DNA from: Dendrophyllia cribrosa | Taxonomy: Eukaryota; Cnidaria; Anthozoa; Scleractinia; Dendrophylliidae | Direction: 5' to 3' | DNA length: 64,000 nt | Assembly: GCA_024195265.1 (NCBI GenBank) | Contig: JAJLRJ010000006.1 | Location: 24,179,770-24,243,769 of the forward strand | Shown: positions 51,224-64,000 of the stretch, piece by piece | Layout: the number at the start of each line of letters is the position of its first letter | How positions within the stretch are numbered: position 1 is the first letter of the stretch | Position numbers and translations under genes: made by a program | The notes under the pieces: model-generated | What the model was told of the DNA's origin: nothing | The model's input: the letters and a program-made list of their open reading frames with translations, nothing else | Databases searched by the model: none

Positions 51224-52049
51224 TTTGAATCTTTTTACGGTGGTCAATTTACATTAAACTAAATTCTCGCGTGTATCACCCCCCCCCCCCCCCCACCCCC
51301 CCACCGACGCTGCACCACAGTTTCTCTAGAAACTAACCCCATTCATTTAAGATTTTATTGCTTAGCTTTCAAAACTAACGAAAATTGAATCTCTGTTTGG
51401 TAAATGGCCTGCACATAACATAGCTTTTCGGGCCCGAAAAGTCTTCGGGAGTTTTGAGAAACGCACTCTTGGTCCTTTTGGTCAGCACAACGAAAGCAGA
51501 CCTCTGGGATAATCCATATCAAGATCCGGTTAAGAAACAGTTCTGATTGGCTACTATATTTTACCGGAAGTGTCATTGAAACATTGGATTGTTCCAGAGT
51601 CCTTGAGCTTTCGGTATCCGCTGACTTGAATCACGCGGGCACTGGGAACGAGATTAACACAATAATAAACGTCCGAACACACCATGCAACATAGCGCGCA
51701 ACATTGCTTACGCCAAAATCGCAGCGCGTGTCCACCTCTAACTATACTTCATCATTCTATTGCAGATTTGTTGCTTTCGATGTTGCGCGCAAAAATTCCA
51801 GGGGGTGTTCAATTTGCTGGGAAGGAACGCAAACGAACCCACACACGTCCCAGGGCCTTTTCCGCGTTGAAAATGACGATGTGGGGGAAGAAACCCTTGG
51901 GCTGCCAAAATACTCCGGGAATCATAGAGACGTGACACACGATAAAATGGCATTTTATGAGATTATCTCCAGCGATTGAAAACCGTATTTGTTTTCTTGC
52001 AATCTGAAACCGTTGTTCTAAAGAAAAGAAGACATTCGTCATGTTTCAC

Positions 52050-53000
52050 GTGACCGAACACTTCAGGATGTTTAGAGTATTTTAGCAGCCTTGTCCAGGG
52101 TCTTCTCCGCCCGCCATTTTGAAAACTGAGAAGGTCCTGGGGACGAGCCTTCTGCTCGCGCGCTCAGAATCAAAAACTCTTATTGTGACGTCAGATAATC
52201 ACTTTGCTCTTTCTCGCGGAAGGAACAAGTCGCGCCATACTTGGGAGAAGAAAGGTAACTCTATAAACAGTTGCTTTATTCAGTCGTTCAACTGATATGG
52301 ATCTTAGGTCAACTGTTCAACGAAACGGTAAGAATTTTTTTACGCTTTTCAAAATAGATTTTCTGCTTTTCTTGTTCTTCCACAATCAAGGAGCCGTTAT
52401 GCAGAAACCATCACAGATTGAAACAATACTTTTTTAACGTTATCCAATACGCTTAAATTACAACAGCTCTTTAAGATAATTCGGTCTAAGTAAATGGGAT
52501 GAATGTAAAGCTACAAGAGCGAAATACTTTTTTTAAATAGCGCTTTTTATCAAAGTTTGTTTATTTCTTAGTTATAAAAACAAAATTCGGTTTCTATGGC
52601 AATTTCCGCGCGCCCTTTCTTTTAAGAGATAAGCGCGAGCGTTACCGGTTATTTGGCTACGTCAATAAGTATTTGCAAACTGAATGAAATAGAACTTTTC
52701 TTCTCACGCAAAAAAAAAAATTCTCTCGCTAGGTTAACTTCTTATTTACACATAGCTTACGGACGAACAGAAAGAAAGTCCATGATTCTTAATTTTGGCC
52801 ATGGAAATTCTTAATATACAAGTAATGAAAATAGAAACAAACCTTTCAACAGGGATTTCGCATCTATAACGTATTTACTAAAAAAAAAACGTTTTAGAAT
52901 TTGGTTCCGGTTCCTTTTTCATATTATAAGGTGGTAATGGTGGCAATAATACACTACTGCGTTTTCATCACAAGAAATGTTTCTTAACATTAATAAAAAC
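52050..53000. other. Non-coding; diverged repeat copy 2 and A/T-rich flank
   Basis: 52200-52620 matches 48950-49390 in word order. The rest is AT-rich with no coding match. The sequence around 51940-52040 also resembles the reverse complement of 47640-47770 (GCAAGAAAACAAA, AAAATGGC, TTGTTC words). Confidence 0.35.
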
Positions 53001-53028
53001 GTTACTTAAGATAAAACCGGTTTAAATA

Positions 53029-53230
53029 TTGCTCCGTTTAGGACAATTGCTTCAGTCCTTCATCCGGAACTCTTTTTACGTTGTTTCCTTACGCAGAAAA
53101 ACGTTTCTTAACAGTTGCGGAACGCGTATATCATTGCAAGTACATACCAACGAAAGATGTTTTGAAACTGCGGAATGTATATATCACTGCATGTTCTCCA
53201 AAAAGAAAGTTGTTTTAAAGTTGTTTTAAA
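53029..53230 (+). repeat. Degenerate edge units of the 55-bp satellite
   Basis: Recognisable but mutated units: GTTGCGGAACGCGTATATCA, CTGCGGAATGTATATATCAC, GTTGCGTAATGTATATAT. Divergence at the array margin is typical of old edge copies. Confidence 0.7.
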
Positions 53231-53238
53231 GTTGCGTA

Positions 53239-53240
<2 letters not shown>

Positions 53241-53279
<39 letters not shown>
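53241..53279. repeat. (TA)n microsatellite, left of hammerhead
   Basis: About 19 uninterrupted TA units, running directly into stem I of the hammerhead motif. Confidence 0.95.
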
Positions 53280-53281
<2 letters not shown>

Positions 53282-53319
53282 CTGATGAAGGCTGTTGAAT
53301 GCAGCCGAAATATAGGTAT
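53277..53319 (+). ncRNA. Hammerhead ribozyme motif between TA tracts
   Basis: CTGATGA (53282-53288), stem II GGCTG (53290-53294) with CAGCC (53302-53306), GAAA (53307-53310), TATA with cleavage expected after A314 (53314). Stem I is ATACC (53277-53281) with GGTAT (53315-53319). All core positions match the hammerhead consensus. The motif and about 35 further bases (to about 53353) are bounded on both sides by (TA)n, with no Penelope protein remnant nearby. Confidence 0.8.
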
Positions 53320-53353
53320 TGACAAAATTTACAATTTGTCTTCATTTGTGATA

Positions 53354-53354
53354 G

Positions 53355-53385
<31 letters not shown>
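53354..53385. repeat. (TA)n microsatellite, right of hammerhead
   Basis: About 14 TA units that lead into the first good satellite unit. Confidence 0.9.
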
Positions 53386-53794
53386 ATATCACTGCGTGTT
53401 CAACCCAAGGAAAGTTGTCTTTTAAAGTTGCGAAATGTATGACTGCGTATTCACACCGAGGAAAGTTGTTTTTTAAAGTTACGGAATGTTTGTATCACTG
53501 CGTGTTCAACCCAAGGAAAGTTGTTTTTCAAAGTTGGAGAATGATTATATAATTTGCGTATTCATACCGAGGAAAGTTGTTTCAAAGTTGCGGAATGTAT
53601 GTATCACTGCGTGTTCAACCCAAGGAAAGTTGTTTTTCAAAGTTGCAGAATGATTATATAATTTGCGTATTCATACCGAGGAAAGTTGTTTCAAAGTTGC
53701 GGAATGTATGTATCACTGCGTGTTCAACCCAAGGAAAGTTGTTTTTTAAAGTTGCGGAATATATATATAACTGCGTGTTCACACCTAGGAAAGT

Positions 53795-53903
<109 letters not shown>

Positions 53904-56900
53904 TACGCGTTCATCCCAAGGAAATTTTTTTTAAGTTGCGGAATATATATATATCACTGCGTGTTCAAGTAACCGAAAGTTGTTTTAAAGTTGCGGAATG
54001 TGTGTATATCACTGCGTGTTCACACCAAAGAAAGTTCTAATAAAGTTGCGGAATGTATATATATCACTGCGTGTTCACACCAAGGAAAGTTCTAATAAAG
54101 TTGCGGAATGTATATATATCACTGCGTGTTCACACCAAAGAAAGTTCTAATAAAGTTGCAGAATGTATATATATCACTGCGTGTTCACACCAAAGAAAGT
54201 TCTAATAAAGTTGCGGAATATATATATATTACTGCGTGTTCAACCCAAGAAAAGTTGTCTTTTAAAGTTGCGAAATGTATAACTGCGTGTTCACACCAAG
54301 GAAAGTTGTTTTTTAAAGTTGCGGAATGTATATATCACTGCGTGTTCTACCTAAGGAAAGTTGTTATTAAAGTTGCGGAATGTTTATATAACTGCGTGTT
54401 CACACCACGGAAAGTTGGTCCAAAGTTGCGGAATGTATATGTCACTGCGTGTTCAACCAAAGGAAAGTTGTTTTTCAAAGCTGCGGAATGTATATATAAC
54501 TTGCGTGTTCATACCGAGAAAAGTTGTTTCAAAGTTACGGAATGTATGTATCACGGGGTGTTCATCTGAAGGAAAGTGGTTTTAAAGTTGCGGAATGTAT
54601 AGATCACTAAGTGTTTACGCAACGGAAGGTTTTTTTTTTTAAGAAAGTTGCGGAATGTATATATATCACTGCGTGTTCACACCAAGGAAAGTTCTAATAA
54701 AGTTGCGGAATGTTTCATATATCACTGCGTGTTCACACCAAGGAAAGCTCTAATAAAGTTGCGAAATGTATATATATCACTGCATGTTCACACCAAGGAA
54801 AGATCTAATAAAGTTGCGAAAAGTATATATATCACTGTGTGTTCACACGAAGGAAAGTTCTGATAAAGTTGCGTAATGTATATATATCACTGCGTGTTCA
54901 CACCAAGGAAAGTTTTAAGAAAGTTGCGGAATGTATATATATCGCTGCGTATTCACAACAAGGAAAGTTCTAATAAAGTTGCGTAATATATATATATCAC
55001 TGCGTGTTCACACCAAGGAAAGTTCTAAGAAAGTTGCGAAATGTCTATATATCACTGCGTGTTCACACCAAGAAAAGTTCCAATAAAGTTGCGGAATGTA
55101 TATATATCACTGCGTGTTCACACCAAGGAAAGCTCTAATAAAGTTGCGGAATGTATATATCACTGCGTGTTCACACCAAGGAAAGTTCTAAGAAAGTTGC
55201 GGAATGTATATATATCACTGCGTGTTCACACCAAGGAAAGTTCTAATAAAGTTGCGTCATGTATATATATCACTGCTTGTTCACAACAAGGAAAGTTCTA
55301 ATAAAGTTGCGGAATATATATATATCACTGCGTGTTCACACCAAGGAAAGTTCTAATAAAGTTGCGGAATGTATATATATCAATGCGTGTTCACACCAAG
55401 GAAAGCTCTAATAAAGTTGCGGAATGTATATATCACTGCGTGTTCACACCAAGGAAAGTTCTAAGAAAGTTGCGGAATGTATATATATCACTGCGTGTTC
55501 ACACCAAGGAAAGTTCTAATAAAGTTGCGTAATGTATATATATCACTGCTTGTTCACAACAAGGAAAGTTCTAATAAAGTTGCGGAATGTATATATATCA
55601 CTGCGTATTCACAACAAGGAAAGTTCTAATAAAGTTGCGGAATGTATATATATCACTGCGTATTCACAACAAGGAAAGTTCTAATAAAGTTGCGGAATGT
55701 ATATATATCACTGCGTATTTACAACAAGGAAAGTTCTAATAAAGTTGCGGAATGTATTTATATCACTGCGTGTTCTCACCAAGGAAAGTTCTAAGAAAGT
55801 TGCGAAAAGAAAATAGATAACTGCGTGTTCACACCAAGGAAAGTTCTAAGAAAGTTGCGGAATGTATATATATCACTGCGTATTCACACCAAGGAAAGTT
55901 CTAAGAAAGTTGCGAAATGTATATATCACTGCGTGTTCACACCAAGGAAAGTTCTAATAAAGTTGCGGAATATATATATATCACTGCTTGTTCACACCAA
56001 GGAAAGCTCTAATAAAGTTGCGGAATGTATATATATCACTGCGTATTCACAACAAGGAAAGTTCTAATAAAGTTGCGGAATGTATTTATATCACTACGTG
56101 TTCACACCAAGGAAAGTTCTAAGAAAGTTGCGAAGAGAAAATAGATAACTGCGTGTTCACACCAAGGAAAGTTCTAAGAAAGTTGCGGAATGTATATATA
56201 TCACTGCGTATTCACACCAAGGAAAGTTCTAAGAAAGTTGCGAAATGTATATATATCACTGCATGTTCACACGAAGGAAAGTTCTAATAAAGTTGCGTAA
56301 TGTATATATATCACTGCGTGTTCACACCAAGGAAAATTCTAAGAAAGTTGCGGAATGTATATATATCACTGCGTGTTCACACCGAGGAAAGCTCTAATAA
56401 AGTTGCGAAATGTATATATATCACTACGTGTTCACACCAAGGAAAGTTCTAATAAAGTTGCGGAATGTATATATATCACTGCGTGTTCACACCAAGGATA
56501 TTTCTAAGAAAGTTGCGAAATGTATATATATCATTGCGTGTTCACACCAAGGAAAGTTCTAATAAAGTTGCAGAATGTATATATATCACTGCGTGTTCAC
56601 ACCAAGGAAATTTCTAAGAAAGTTGCGGAATGTATATATATCATTGCGTGTTCACAACAAGGAAAGTTCTAATAAAGTTGCGGAATGTATATATATCATT
56701 GCGTGTTCACAACAAGGAAAGTTCTAATAAAGTTGCGGAATGTATATATATCACTGCGTATTCACAACAAGGAAAGTTCTAATAAAGTTGCGGAATGTAT
56801 ATATATCACTGCGTGTTCACACCAAGGAAAGTTCTAAGAAAGTTGCGGAATGTATAATTATCACTGCGTATTCACAACAAGGAAAGTTCTACTAAAGTTG

Positions 56901-59900
56901 CGGAATGTATATACATCACTGCGTGTTCACACCAAGGAAAGTTCTAATAAAGTTACAGAATGTATATATCACTGCGTGTTCACACCAAGGAAAGTTCTAA
57001 TAAAGTTGCGAAATGTATATATATCACTGCGTGTTCACACCAAGGAAATTTCTAAGAAAGTTGCGAAATGTATGATCACTGCATGTTCACACGAAGGAAA
57101 GTTCTAATAAAGTTGCGTAATGCATATATATCACTGCGTGTTCACACCAAGAAAAGTTCTAAGAAGGTTGCGGTATGTATAATTATCACTGCGAATTCAC
57201 AACAAGGAAAGTTCTACTAAAGTTGTGGAGCGATATACATCACTGCGTGTTCACACCAAGGAAAGTACTAATAAAGTTGCAGATTGCATATATCACTGCG
57301 TGTTTACACCAAGGAAAGTTTTAATAAAGTTGCGGAATGTATATGTATCACTGCGTGTTCATACCAAGTAAAGTTCTAATAAAGTTGCGGAATGTATATA
57401 TATCACTGCGTGTTCACAACAAGGAAAGTTCTAATAAAGTTGCGGAATGTATATATATCACTACGTGTTCACACCAAGGAAATTTCTAAGAAAGTTGCGG
57501 AATGTATATATATCACTGCGTGTTCACACCAAGGAAATTTCTAAGAAAGTTGCGAAATGTATATATATCACTGCATGTTCACACGAAGGAAAGTTCTAAT
57601 AAAGTTGCGTAATGTATATATATCACTGCGTGTTCACACCAAGGAAAATTCTAAGAAAGTTGCGGAATGTATATATATCACTGCGTGTTCACACCGAGGA
57701 AAGCTCTAATAAAGTTGCGAAATGTATATATATCACTACGTGTTCACACCAAGGAAAGTTCTAATAAAGTTGCGGAATGTATATATATCACTGCGTGTTC
57801 ACACCAAGGAAATTTCTAAGAAAGTTGCGAAATGTATATATATCATTGCGTGTTCACACCAAGGAAAGTTCTAATAAAGTTGCGGAATGTATATATATCA
57901 CTGCGTGTTCACACCAAGGAAATTTCTAAGAAAGTTGCGGAATGTATATATATCATTGCGTGTTCACAACTAGGAAAGTTTTAATAAAGTTGCGGAATGT
58001 ATATATATCATTGCGTGTTCACAACAAGGAAAGTTCTAATAAAGTTGCGGAATGTATATATATCACTGCGTGTTCACACCAAGGAAAGTTCTAAGAAAGT
58101 TGCGGAATGTATATATATCACTGCGTATTCACAACAAGGAAAGTTCTAATAAAGTTGCGGAATGTATATATATATCACTACGTATTCACAACAAGGAAAG
58201 TTCTAATAAAGTTGCGGAATGTATTTATATCACTGCGTGTTGACACCAAGGAAAGTTTTAATAAAGTTGCGGAATGTATATATATATCACTGCGTGTTCA
58301 CAACAAGGAAAGTTCTAAGAAAGTTGCGGAATGTATATATATCACCGCGTATTCACAACAAGGAAAGTTCTAATAAAGTTGCGAAATGTTATATATCACT
58401 GCGTGTTCACACCAAGGAAAGTTCTAAGAAAGTCGCGGAATGTATATATATCACTGCGTATTCACAACAAGGAAAGTTCTAATAAAGTTGCGGAATGTAT
58501 ATATATCACTGCGTGTTCACACCAAGGAAAGTTCTAATAAAGTTGCGGAATGTATATATCACTGCGTGTTTACACCAAGGAAAGTTCTAATAAAGTTGCG
58601 GAATGTATATATATCACTGCGTGTTCACACCAAGGAAAGTTCTAATAGAGTTACGGAATGTATATATCACTGCATGTTGACACCAAGGAAAGTTCTAATT
58701 AAGTTGCGGAATGTATATATATCACTGCGTGTTCACACCAAGGAAATGTTTTTTGTAAAGTTGCGGAAATTATGAATCAATAGGTGTTCACGCAACGGAA
58801 AGTTGTTTTAAAGTTGCGGAATGTATACATATCACTGCGTATTCACACCAAGGAAAGTTCTAATAAACTTGCTGAATGTATATATCACTGCGCGTTTAAC
58901 CTCAGGAAAGTTGTCTATTAAACTAATGCGGGATGTATAAGTGCGTGTTCACACCAAGGAAAGTTGTTTTGTAAAGTTTCGGAATGTATATATCAATGCG
59001 TGTTCAACCCAAGGAAAATTCTAATAAAGTTGCGAAATGTATATATATATCACTGCGTGTTCACACCAAGGAAAGTTCTAATAAAGTTGCGAAAAGTATA
59101 TATATAACTGCGTGTTCACACCAAGGAAATTTCTAATAAAGTTGCGAAAGGTATATATATTACAGCGTGTTCACACCAAGGAAAGTTCTAAGAAAGTTGC
59201 GGAATGTATATATATCATTGCGTTTTGACACCAAGGACAATTCTAAGAAAGTTGCGGAATGTATATATATCACTGCGTGTTCACACCAAGGAAAAGTCTA
59301 AGAAAGTTGCTGAATGCATATATCTCTGCTTGTTCACAACAAGGAAAGTTCCAATAAAGTTGCGGAATATATATATATATCACTACGTATTCACAACAAG
59401 GAAAGTTCTAATAAAGTTGCGGAATGTATATATATCACTGCGTGTTGACACCAAGGAAAGTTCTAGGAAAGTTGCGGAATGTATATATATATCACTGCGT
59501 GTTCACAACAAGTAAAGTTCTAATAAAGTTGCGGAATGTATATATATCACCGCGTATTCATAACAAGGAAAGTTCTAATAAAGTTGCGAAATGTTATATA
59601 TCACTGCGCGTTCACACCAAGGAAAGTTCTAAGAAAGTTGCGGAATGTATATATATCACTGCGTGTTCACAGCAAGGAAAGTTCTAATAAAGTTGCGGAA
59701 TGTATATATATCACTGCGTGTTCACACTAAGGAAAGTTCTAATAAAGTTGCGGAATTTATATATCACTGCGTGTTTACACCAAGGAAAGTTCTAATAAAG
59801 TTGCGGAATGTATATATATCACTGCGTGTTCACACCAAGGAAAGTTCTAATAGAGTTACGGAATGTATATATCACTGCATGTTGACACCAAGGAAAGTTC

Positions 59901-59954
59901 TAATTAAGTTGCGGAATGTATATATATCACTGCGTGTTCACACCAAGTAAAGTT

Positions 59955-62270
59955 CTAATAAAGTTGCGGAATGTATATATATATCACTGCGTGTTCACAC
60001 CAAGGAAATTTTTTTTTAAAGTTGCGGAAATTATGAATCAATAGGTGTTCACGCAACGGAAAGTTGTTTTAAAGTTGCGGAATGTATATATATCACTGCG
60101 TATTCACACCAAGGAAAGTTCTAATAAACTTGCTGAATGTATATATCACTGCGCGTTTAACCTCAGGAAAGTTGTCTATTAAACTAATGCGGGATTTATA
60201 AGTGCGTTTTTACACCAAGGAAAGTTGTTTTGTAAAGTTTCGGAATGTATATATCAATGCGTGTTCAACCCAAGGAAAATTCTAATAAAGTTGCGAAATG
60301 TATATATATCACTGCGTGTTCACACCAAGGAAAGTTCTAATAAAGTTTCGAAAAGTATATATATAACTGCGTGTTCACACCAAGGAAAGTTCTAATAAAG
60401 TTGCGAAAGTTATATATATTACAGCGTGTTCACACCAAGGAAAGTTCTAAGAAAGTTTCGGAATGTATATATATCACTACGTATTCATAACAAGGAAAGT
60501 TCTAATAAAGTTGCGGAATGTATATATATCACTGCATGTTGACACCAAGGAAAGCTCTAATAAAGTTGCGGAATGTAAATATATCACTACGTATTCACAA
60601 CAAGGAAAGCTCTAATAAAGTTGTGGAATGTATATATATATCACTGTGTGTTCACGCCAAGGAAAGTTCTAATGAAGTTGCGGAATGTATATATATCACT
60701 GCGTGTTCAAACCAAGGAAAGCTCTAATAAAGTTGCGGAATGTATATATCACTGCGTGTTCACAACAAGGAAAGTTCTAATAAAGTTGCGGAATGTATAT
60801 ATATCACTGCGTGTTCACACCAAGGAAAGTTCTAAGAAAGTTGCGGAATGTATAGATATCACTGCATGTTCACACCAAAGGAAAGTTCTAATAAAGTTGC
60901 GGAATGTATATATCACTGCGTGTTTACACCAAGGAAAGTTCTAAGAAAGTTGCGGAATGTATATATATCACTGCGTGTTCACAACAAGGAAAGTTCTAAG
61001 AAAGTTGCGGAATGTATATATATCACCGCGTATTCACAACAAGGAAAGTTCTTATAAAGTTGCGAAATGTTATATATCACGCGTGTTCACACCAAGGAAA
61101 GTTCTAATAAAGTTGCGGAATGTATATATATATCACTGCGTGTTCACACCAAGGAAATTTTTTTTTAAAGTTGCGGAAATTATGAATCAATAGGTGTTCA
61201 CGCAACGGAAAGTTGTTTTAAAGTTGCGGAATGTATATATATCACTGCGTATTCACACCAAGGAAAGTTCTAATAAACTTGCTGAATGTATATATCACTG
61301 CGCGTTTAACCTCAGGAAAGTTGTCTATTAAACTAATGCGGGATTTATAAGTGCGTTTTTACACCAAGGAAAGTTGTTTTGTAAAGTTTCGGAATGTATA
61401 TATCAATGCGTGTTCAACCCAAGGAAAATTCTAATAAAGTTGCGAAATGTATATATATCACTGCGTGTTCACACCAAGGAAAGTTCTAATAAAGTTTCGA
61501 AAAGTATATATATAACTGCGTGTTCACACCAAGGAAAGTTCTAATAAAGTTGCGAAAGTTATATATATTACAGCGTGTTCACACCAAGGAAAGTTCTAAG
61601 AAAGTTTCGGAATGTATATATATCACTACGTATTCATAACAAGGAAAGTTCTAATAAAGTTGCGGAATGTATATATATCACTGCATGTTGACACCAAGGA
61701 AAGCTCTAATAAAGTTGCGGAATGTAAATATATCACTACGTATTCACAACAAGGAAAGCTCTAATAAAGTTGTGGAATGTATATATATATCACTGTGTGT
61801 TCACGCCAAGGAAAGTTCTAATGAAGTTGCGGAATGTATATATATCACTGCGTGTTCAAACCAAGGAAAGCTCTAATAAAGTTGCGGAATGTATATATCA
61901 CTGCGTGTTCACAACAAGGAAAGTTCTAATAAAGTTGCGGAATGTATATATATCACTGCGTGTTCACACCAAGGAAAGTTCTAAGAAAGTTGCGGAATGT
62001 ATAGATATCACTGCATGTTCACACCAAAGGAAAGTTCTAATAAAGTTGCGGAATGTATATATCACTGCGTGTTTACACCAAGGAAAGTTCTAAGAAAGTT
62101 GCGGAATGTATATATATCACTGCGTGTTCACAACAAGGAAAGTTCTAAGAAAGTTGCGGAATGTATATATATCACCGCGTATTCACAACAAGGAAAGTTC
62201 TTATAAAGTTGCGAAATGTTATATATCACGCGTGTTCACACCAAGGAAAGTTCTAATAAAGTTGCGGAAT
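59955..62270 (+). repeat. 1,149-bp higher-order tandem duplication
   Basis: A block of about 21 satellite units including unusual variants (TTATGAATCAATAGGTGTTC, AACTAATGCGGGATTTATAA) occurs at about 59955-61103 and again shifted by 1,149 bp, with no difference I can see over most of the length. An older, diverged relative starts near 58745. Confidence 0.9.
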
Positions 62271-64000
62271 GTATATATATCACTGCGTATTCACAACAAG
62301 GAAAGTTCTAATAAAGTTGCGGAATGTATATATATCACTGCGTGTTCAGACCAAGGAATTTTCTAAGAAAGTTGCGAAATGTATATATATATCACTGCGT
62401 GTTCACACCAAGAAAAGTTCTAAGAAAGTTGCAGAATGTATATATATCACCGCGTATTCATAACAAGGAAAGTTCTAATAAAGTTGCGAAGTTTTATATA
62501 TCACTGCGTGTTCACACCAAGGAAGGTTCTAAGAAAGTTGCGGAATGTATATATATCACTGCGTATTCACAACAAGGAAAGTTCTAATAAAGTTGCGGAA
62601 TTGAAAAAATATCACTGCGTGTTCACACCAAGGAAAGTTCTAATAAAGTTGCGGAATGTATATATATCACTGCATGTTGACACCAAGAAAAGTTCTAATA
62701 AAGTTGCTGAATGTATATATCACTGCGTGTTTAACCCAAGGAATGTTGTCTATTAAACTAATGCGGAATGTATAAGTGCGTGTTCACACCAAGGAAAGTT
62801 GTTTTGTAAAGTTGCGGAATGTATATATCACTGCGTGTTCAACCCAAAGAAAGTTGTTTCAAAGTTGCGGAATTTATGTATCACGGTGTGTTCATCTGAA
62901 GGAAAGTGGTTTTAAAGTTGCGGAATGTATGGATCACGTGCTTATGCCAAGGAAAGTTGTTTTAAAGTTGCGCATTGTATATATCACTTCGTGTTTAACC
63001 CAAAGAAAGTTGTTTTTTAAAGTTGCGGAATGTATAACTGCGTGTTAACACCAAGGAAAGTTGTTTTTTAAAACTGCGGAATGTATATATCACTGCGTGT
63101 TCAAACCAAGAAAAGTTGTTTTTTGACGTTGCGGAATGTATATATCACTGCGTGTTCAACCCAAGGTAAGTTGTTTTTTAACGTTGCGGAATGTATATAT
63201 CACTGCGTCAGTGTTCAACCCAAGGAAAGTTGTTTTTTAACGTTGCGGAATGTATATATATCACCGCGTATTCATAACAAGGAAAGTTCTAATAAAGTTG
63301 CGAAGTTTTATATATCACTGCGTGTTCACACCAAGGAAGGTTCTAATAAAGTTACGGAATGTATATATATCACTGCGTATTCACAACAAGGAAAGTTCTA
63401 ATAAAGTCGCGGAATGTATATATATCACTGCGTATTCACAACAAGGAAAGTTCTAATAAAGTTGCGGAATGTATATATATCACTGCGTATTCACAACAAG
63501 GAAAGTTCTAATAAAGTTGCGGAATGTATATATATCACTGCGTATTCACAACAAGGAAAGTTCTAATAAAGTTGCGGAATGTATATATATCACTGCGTGT
63601 TCACAACAAGGAAAGTTCTAATAAAGTCGCGGAATGTATATATATCACTGCGTGTTCACAACAAGGAAAGTTCTAATAAAGTCGCGGAATGTATATATAT
63701 CACTGCGTGTTCACAACAAGGAAAGTTCTAATAAAGTTGCGGAATGTATATATATCACTGCGTGTTCACAACAAGGAAAGTTCTAATAAAGTTGCGGAAT
63801 GTATATATATCACTGCGTATTCACAACAAGGAAAGTTCTAATAAAGTTGCGGAATGTATATATATCACTGCGTGTTCACAACAAGGAAAGTTCTAATAAA
63901 GTCGCGGAATGTATATATATCACTGCGTGTTCACAACAAGGAAAGTTCTAATAAAGTCGCGGAATGTATATATATCACTGCGTGTTCACAACAAGGAAAG

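Overview
The window is eukaryotic, most likely from a cnidarian such as a reef coral. This is inferred from intron-rich host genes with GT-AG junctions, a dense load of foldback DNA elements (MITEs), Penelope-like elements carrying hammerhead ribozymes, tyrosine-recombinase retroelements, and many TACATGTA words. No bacterial or phage gene organisation is present and I cannot name the species.

Host genes. (1) POLR1C (RPAC1, the alpha-like subunit shared by RNA polymerases I and III) lies on the minus strand across 23424-47059. I assembled 13 exons with consensus splice sites and continuous phase, giving a 344-residue protein. (2) A compact single-exon LicD-family type II membrane protein lies at 18233-19147 (+). 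(3) Two exons of an ankyrin-repeat gene lie at 3232-4985 (-). They join in phase, but a 1-nt insertion in a homopolymer breaks exon A.

Region by region. 1-2.1 kb: two decayed non-LTR retrotransposon 3' ends. 3.2-8.6 kb: the ankyrin gene with foldback elements in its intron. 9-12 kb: a packed cluster of MITEs and tRNA-derived SINE copies, then a Penelope-like GIY-YIG fragment followed by a hammerhead motif. 12.5-13 kb: a third non-LTR 3' end. 13-17.4 kb: duplicated non-coding segments and a 0.68-kb foldback. 18.2 kb: LicD. 19.2-22.05 kb: a giant imperfect palindrome with a MITE in one arm only. 24 kb: a 47-bp minisatellite. 23.4-47 kb: POLR1C, whose introns are crowded with nested elements. 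47.3-52 kb: GC-homopolymer-rich repeats and a Penelope-like endonuclease split by a 1.13-kb long-TIR element with a 9-bp target duplication, followed by a hammerhead motif. 53-64 kb: an array of a 55-bp satellite with higher-order structure running off the window, with a third hammerhead motif between TA tracts near its start.

The most notable item is an apparently intact 6,101-bp hAT transposon (29044-35144) in POLR1C intron 8. It has perfect 8-bp target duplications, 16-bp terminal repeats, and a two-exon gene for a 1,143-residue protein. That protein joins an N-terminal OTU-type cysteine protease-like domain (catalytic Cys and His motifs present) to a zinc finger and a complete hAT DDE transposase. 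It sits inside the T-arm of a tRNA-derived SINE that has its own 15-bp target duplication. A second notable element (41338-42306) has the A1-YR-B1-A2-B2 split direct repeat layout of Ngaro/PAT-type tyrosine-recombinase retrotransposons.
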